A stretch of DNA of 22,702 bases from JAGVMG01 sp964461105 (GTDB taxonomy: Bacteria > Chlamydiota > Chlamydiia > Chlamydiales > Rhabdochlamydiaceae), in contig CAYWSY010000026.1 of the NCBI GenBank assembly GCA_964461105.1, positions 1 through 22,702 on the forward strand. The letters are read 5' to 3'. Made by a program: the position numbers and the translations under genes. Below are positions 22,622-22,702 of the stretch, one piece after another (within the stretch, counting starts at the first letter, position 1; every line of letters starts with the position of its first letter). The notes under the pieces were generated by a model. That model did not search any database and had not been told where the DNA came from. It saw only the letters and a list, made by a program, of their open reading frames with translations.

Positions 22622-22702
22622 TTTAGGGTGCCTTTGAACTGGAAGGGGTATATACCCCTTCCGGTTCAAAGACACCCTAAAGGACTGAATTGAAAGCTCC
22701 CG
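22622..22702. repeat. Second copy of the palindromic repeat, cut by the window edge
   Basis: Positions 22622-22651 and 22652-22681 form a loop-free palindrome of 30-bp arms centred on GTATATAC, with one T-G wobble (22640/22663) and one mismatch (22631/22672). The unit rightward from the centre (TATACCCCTTCCGG through AAAGGACTGA) matches 1931 onward in the hairpin near 2 kb with a few changes. It continues into GAAAGCTCCCG at the edge, where the 2-kb copy has its loop. The arms here point away from the centre, the opposite arrangement to the copy at 1928-2031. The sequence probably continues as a second long hairpin beyond the window. Confidence 0.8.

Overview
The window looks like chromosomal DNA from a member of the Chlamydiota, probably an environmental (Parachlamydia- or Waddlia-like) lineage. 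The main reasons are an RsbU-type sensor phosphatase close to enolase (these two are neighbours in Chlamydia), a CCA/poly(A) polymerase-type gene, a MutL without a recognisable endonuclease site, and a giant glycine-rich autotransporter. The assignment to phylum is an inference from gene content. No RNA gene, CRISPR array or transposase was found.

Layout. Positions 1-202 hold the N-terminus of an unidentified minus-strand gene. It is divergent from a secreted, degenerate M16 (insulinase-like) protein (417-1886), and a 17-bp-arm palindrome carrying -10-like boxes lies between them. A very long hairpin (1917-2049) follows, and its outer arm contains the start codon of an inner-membrane sulfatase-type protein (2047-3966). 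That gene is tightly linked to a secreted lipase-like hydrolase (3970-5103), whose 3' end overlaps enolase tail to tail. On the minus strand trmH-like, rsgA and eno form a compact operon (8223 down to 5048). Divergent from it, rsbU (8263-10209) is followed after 18 bp by a 2449-residue autotransporter (10228-17577). The autotransporter has a glycine-rich domain, about 16 PATR-type repeats and an exact-period 1134-bp tandem duplication.

Next come two paralogous, membrane-anchored, kinase-like proteins of unknown function (17655-18587 plus strand, 18526-19377 minus strand). They converge and overlap by 62 bp. The minus-strand one is translationally coupled to a CCA-adding enzyme/poly(A) polymerase gene (19377-20645). 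Divergent from that is mutL (20724-22469). The last 233 bp hold an AT-rich terminator-like hairpin and a second copy of the palindromic repeat seen at 1917-2049, running off the end.

How they fit together. Housekeeping functions (glycolysis, ribosome maturation, rRNA/tRNA modification, tRNA 3'-end or RNA tailing, mismatch repair) are interleaved with envelope and surface functions (sulfatase-type lipid or phosphoester enzyme, secreted hydrolase, autotransporter) and a signalling phosphatase. The least explained pieces are the convergent kinase-like pair and the palindromic repeat family.
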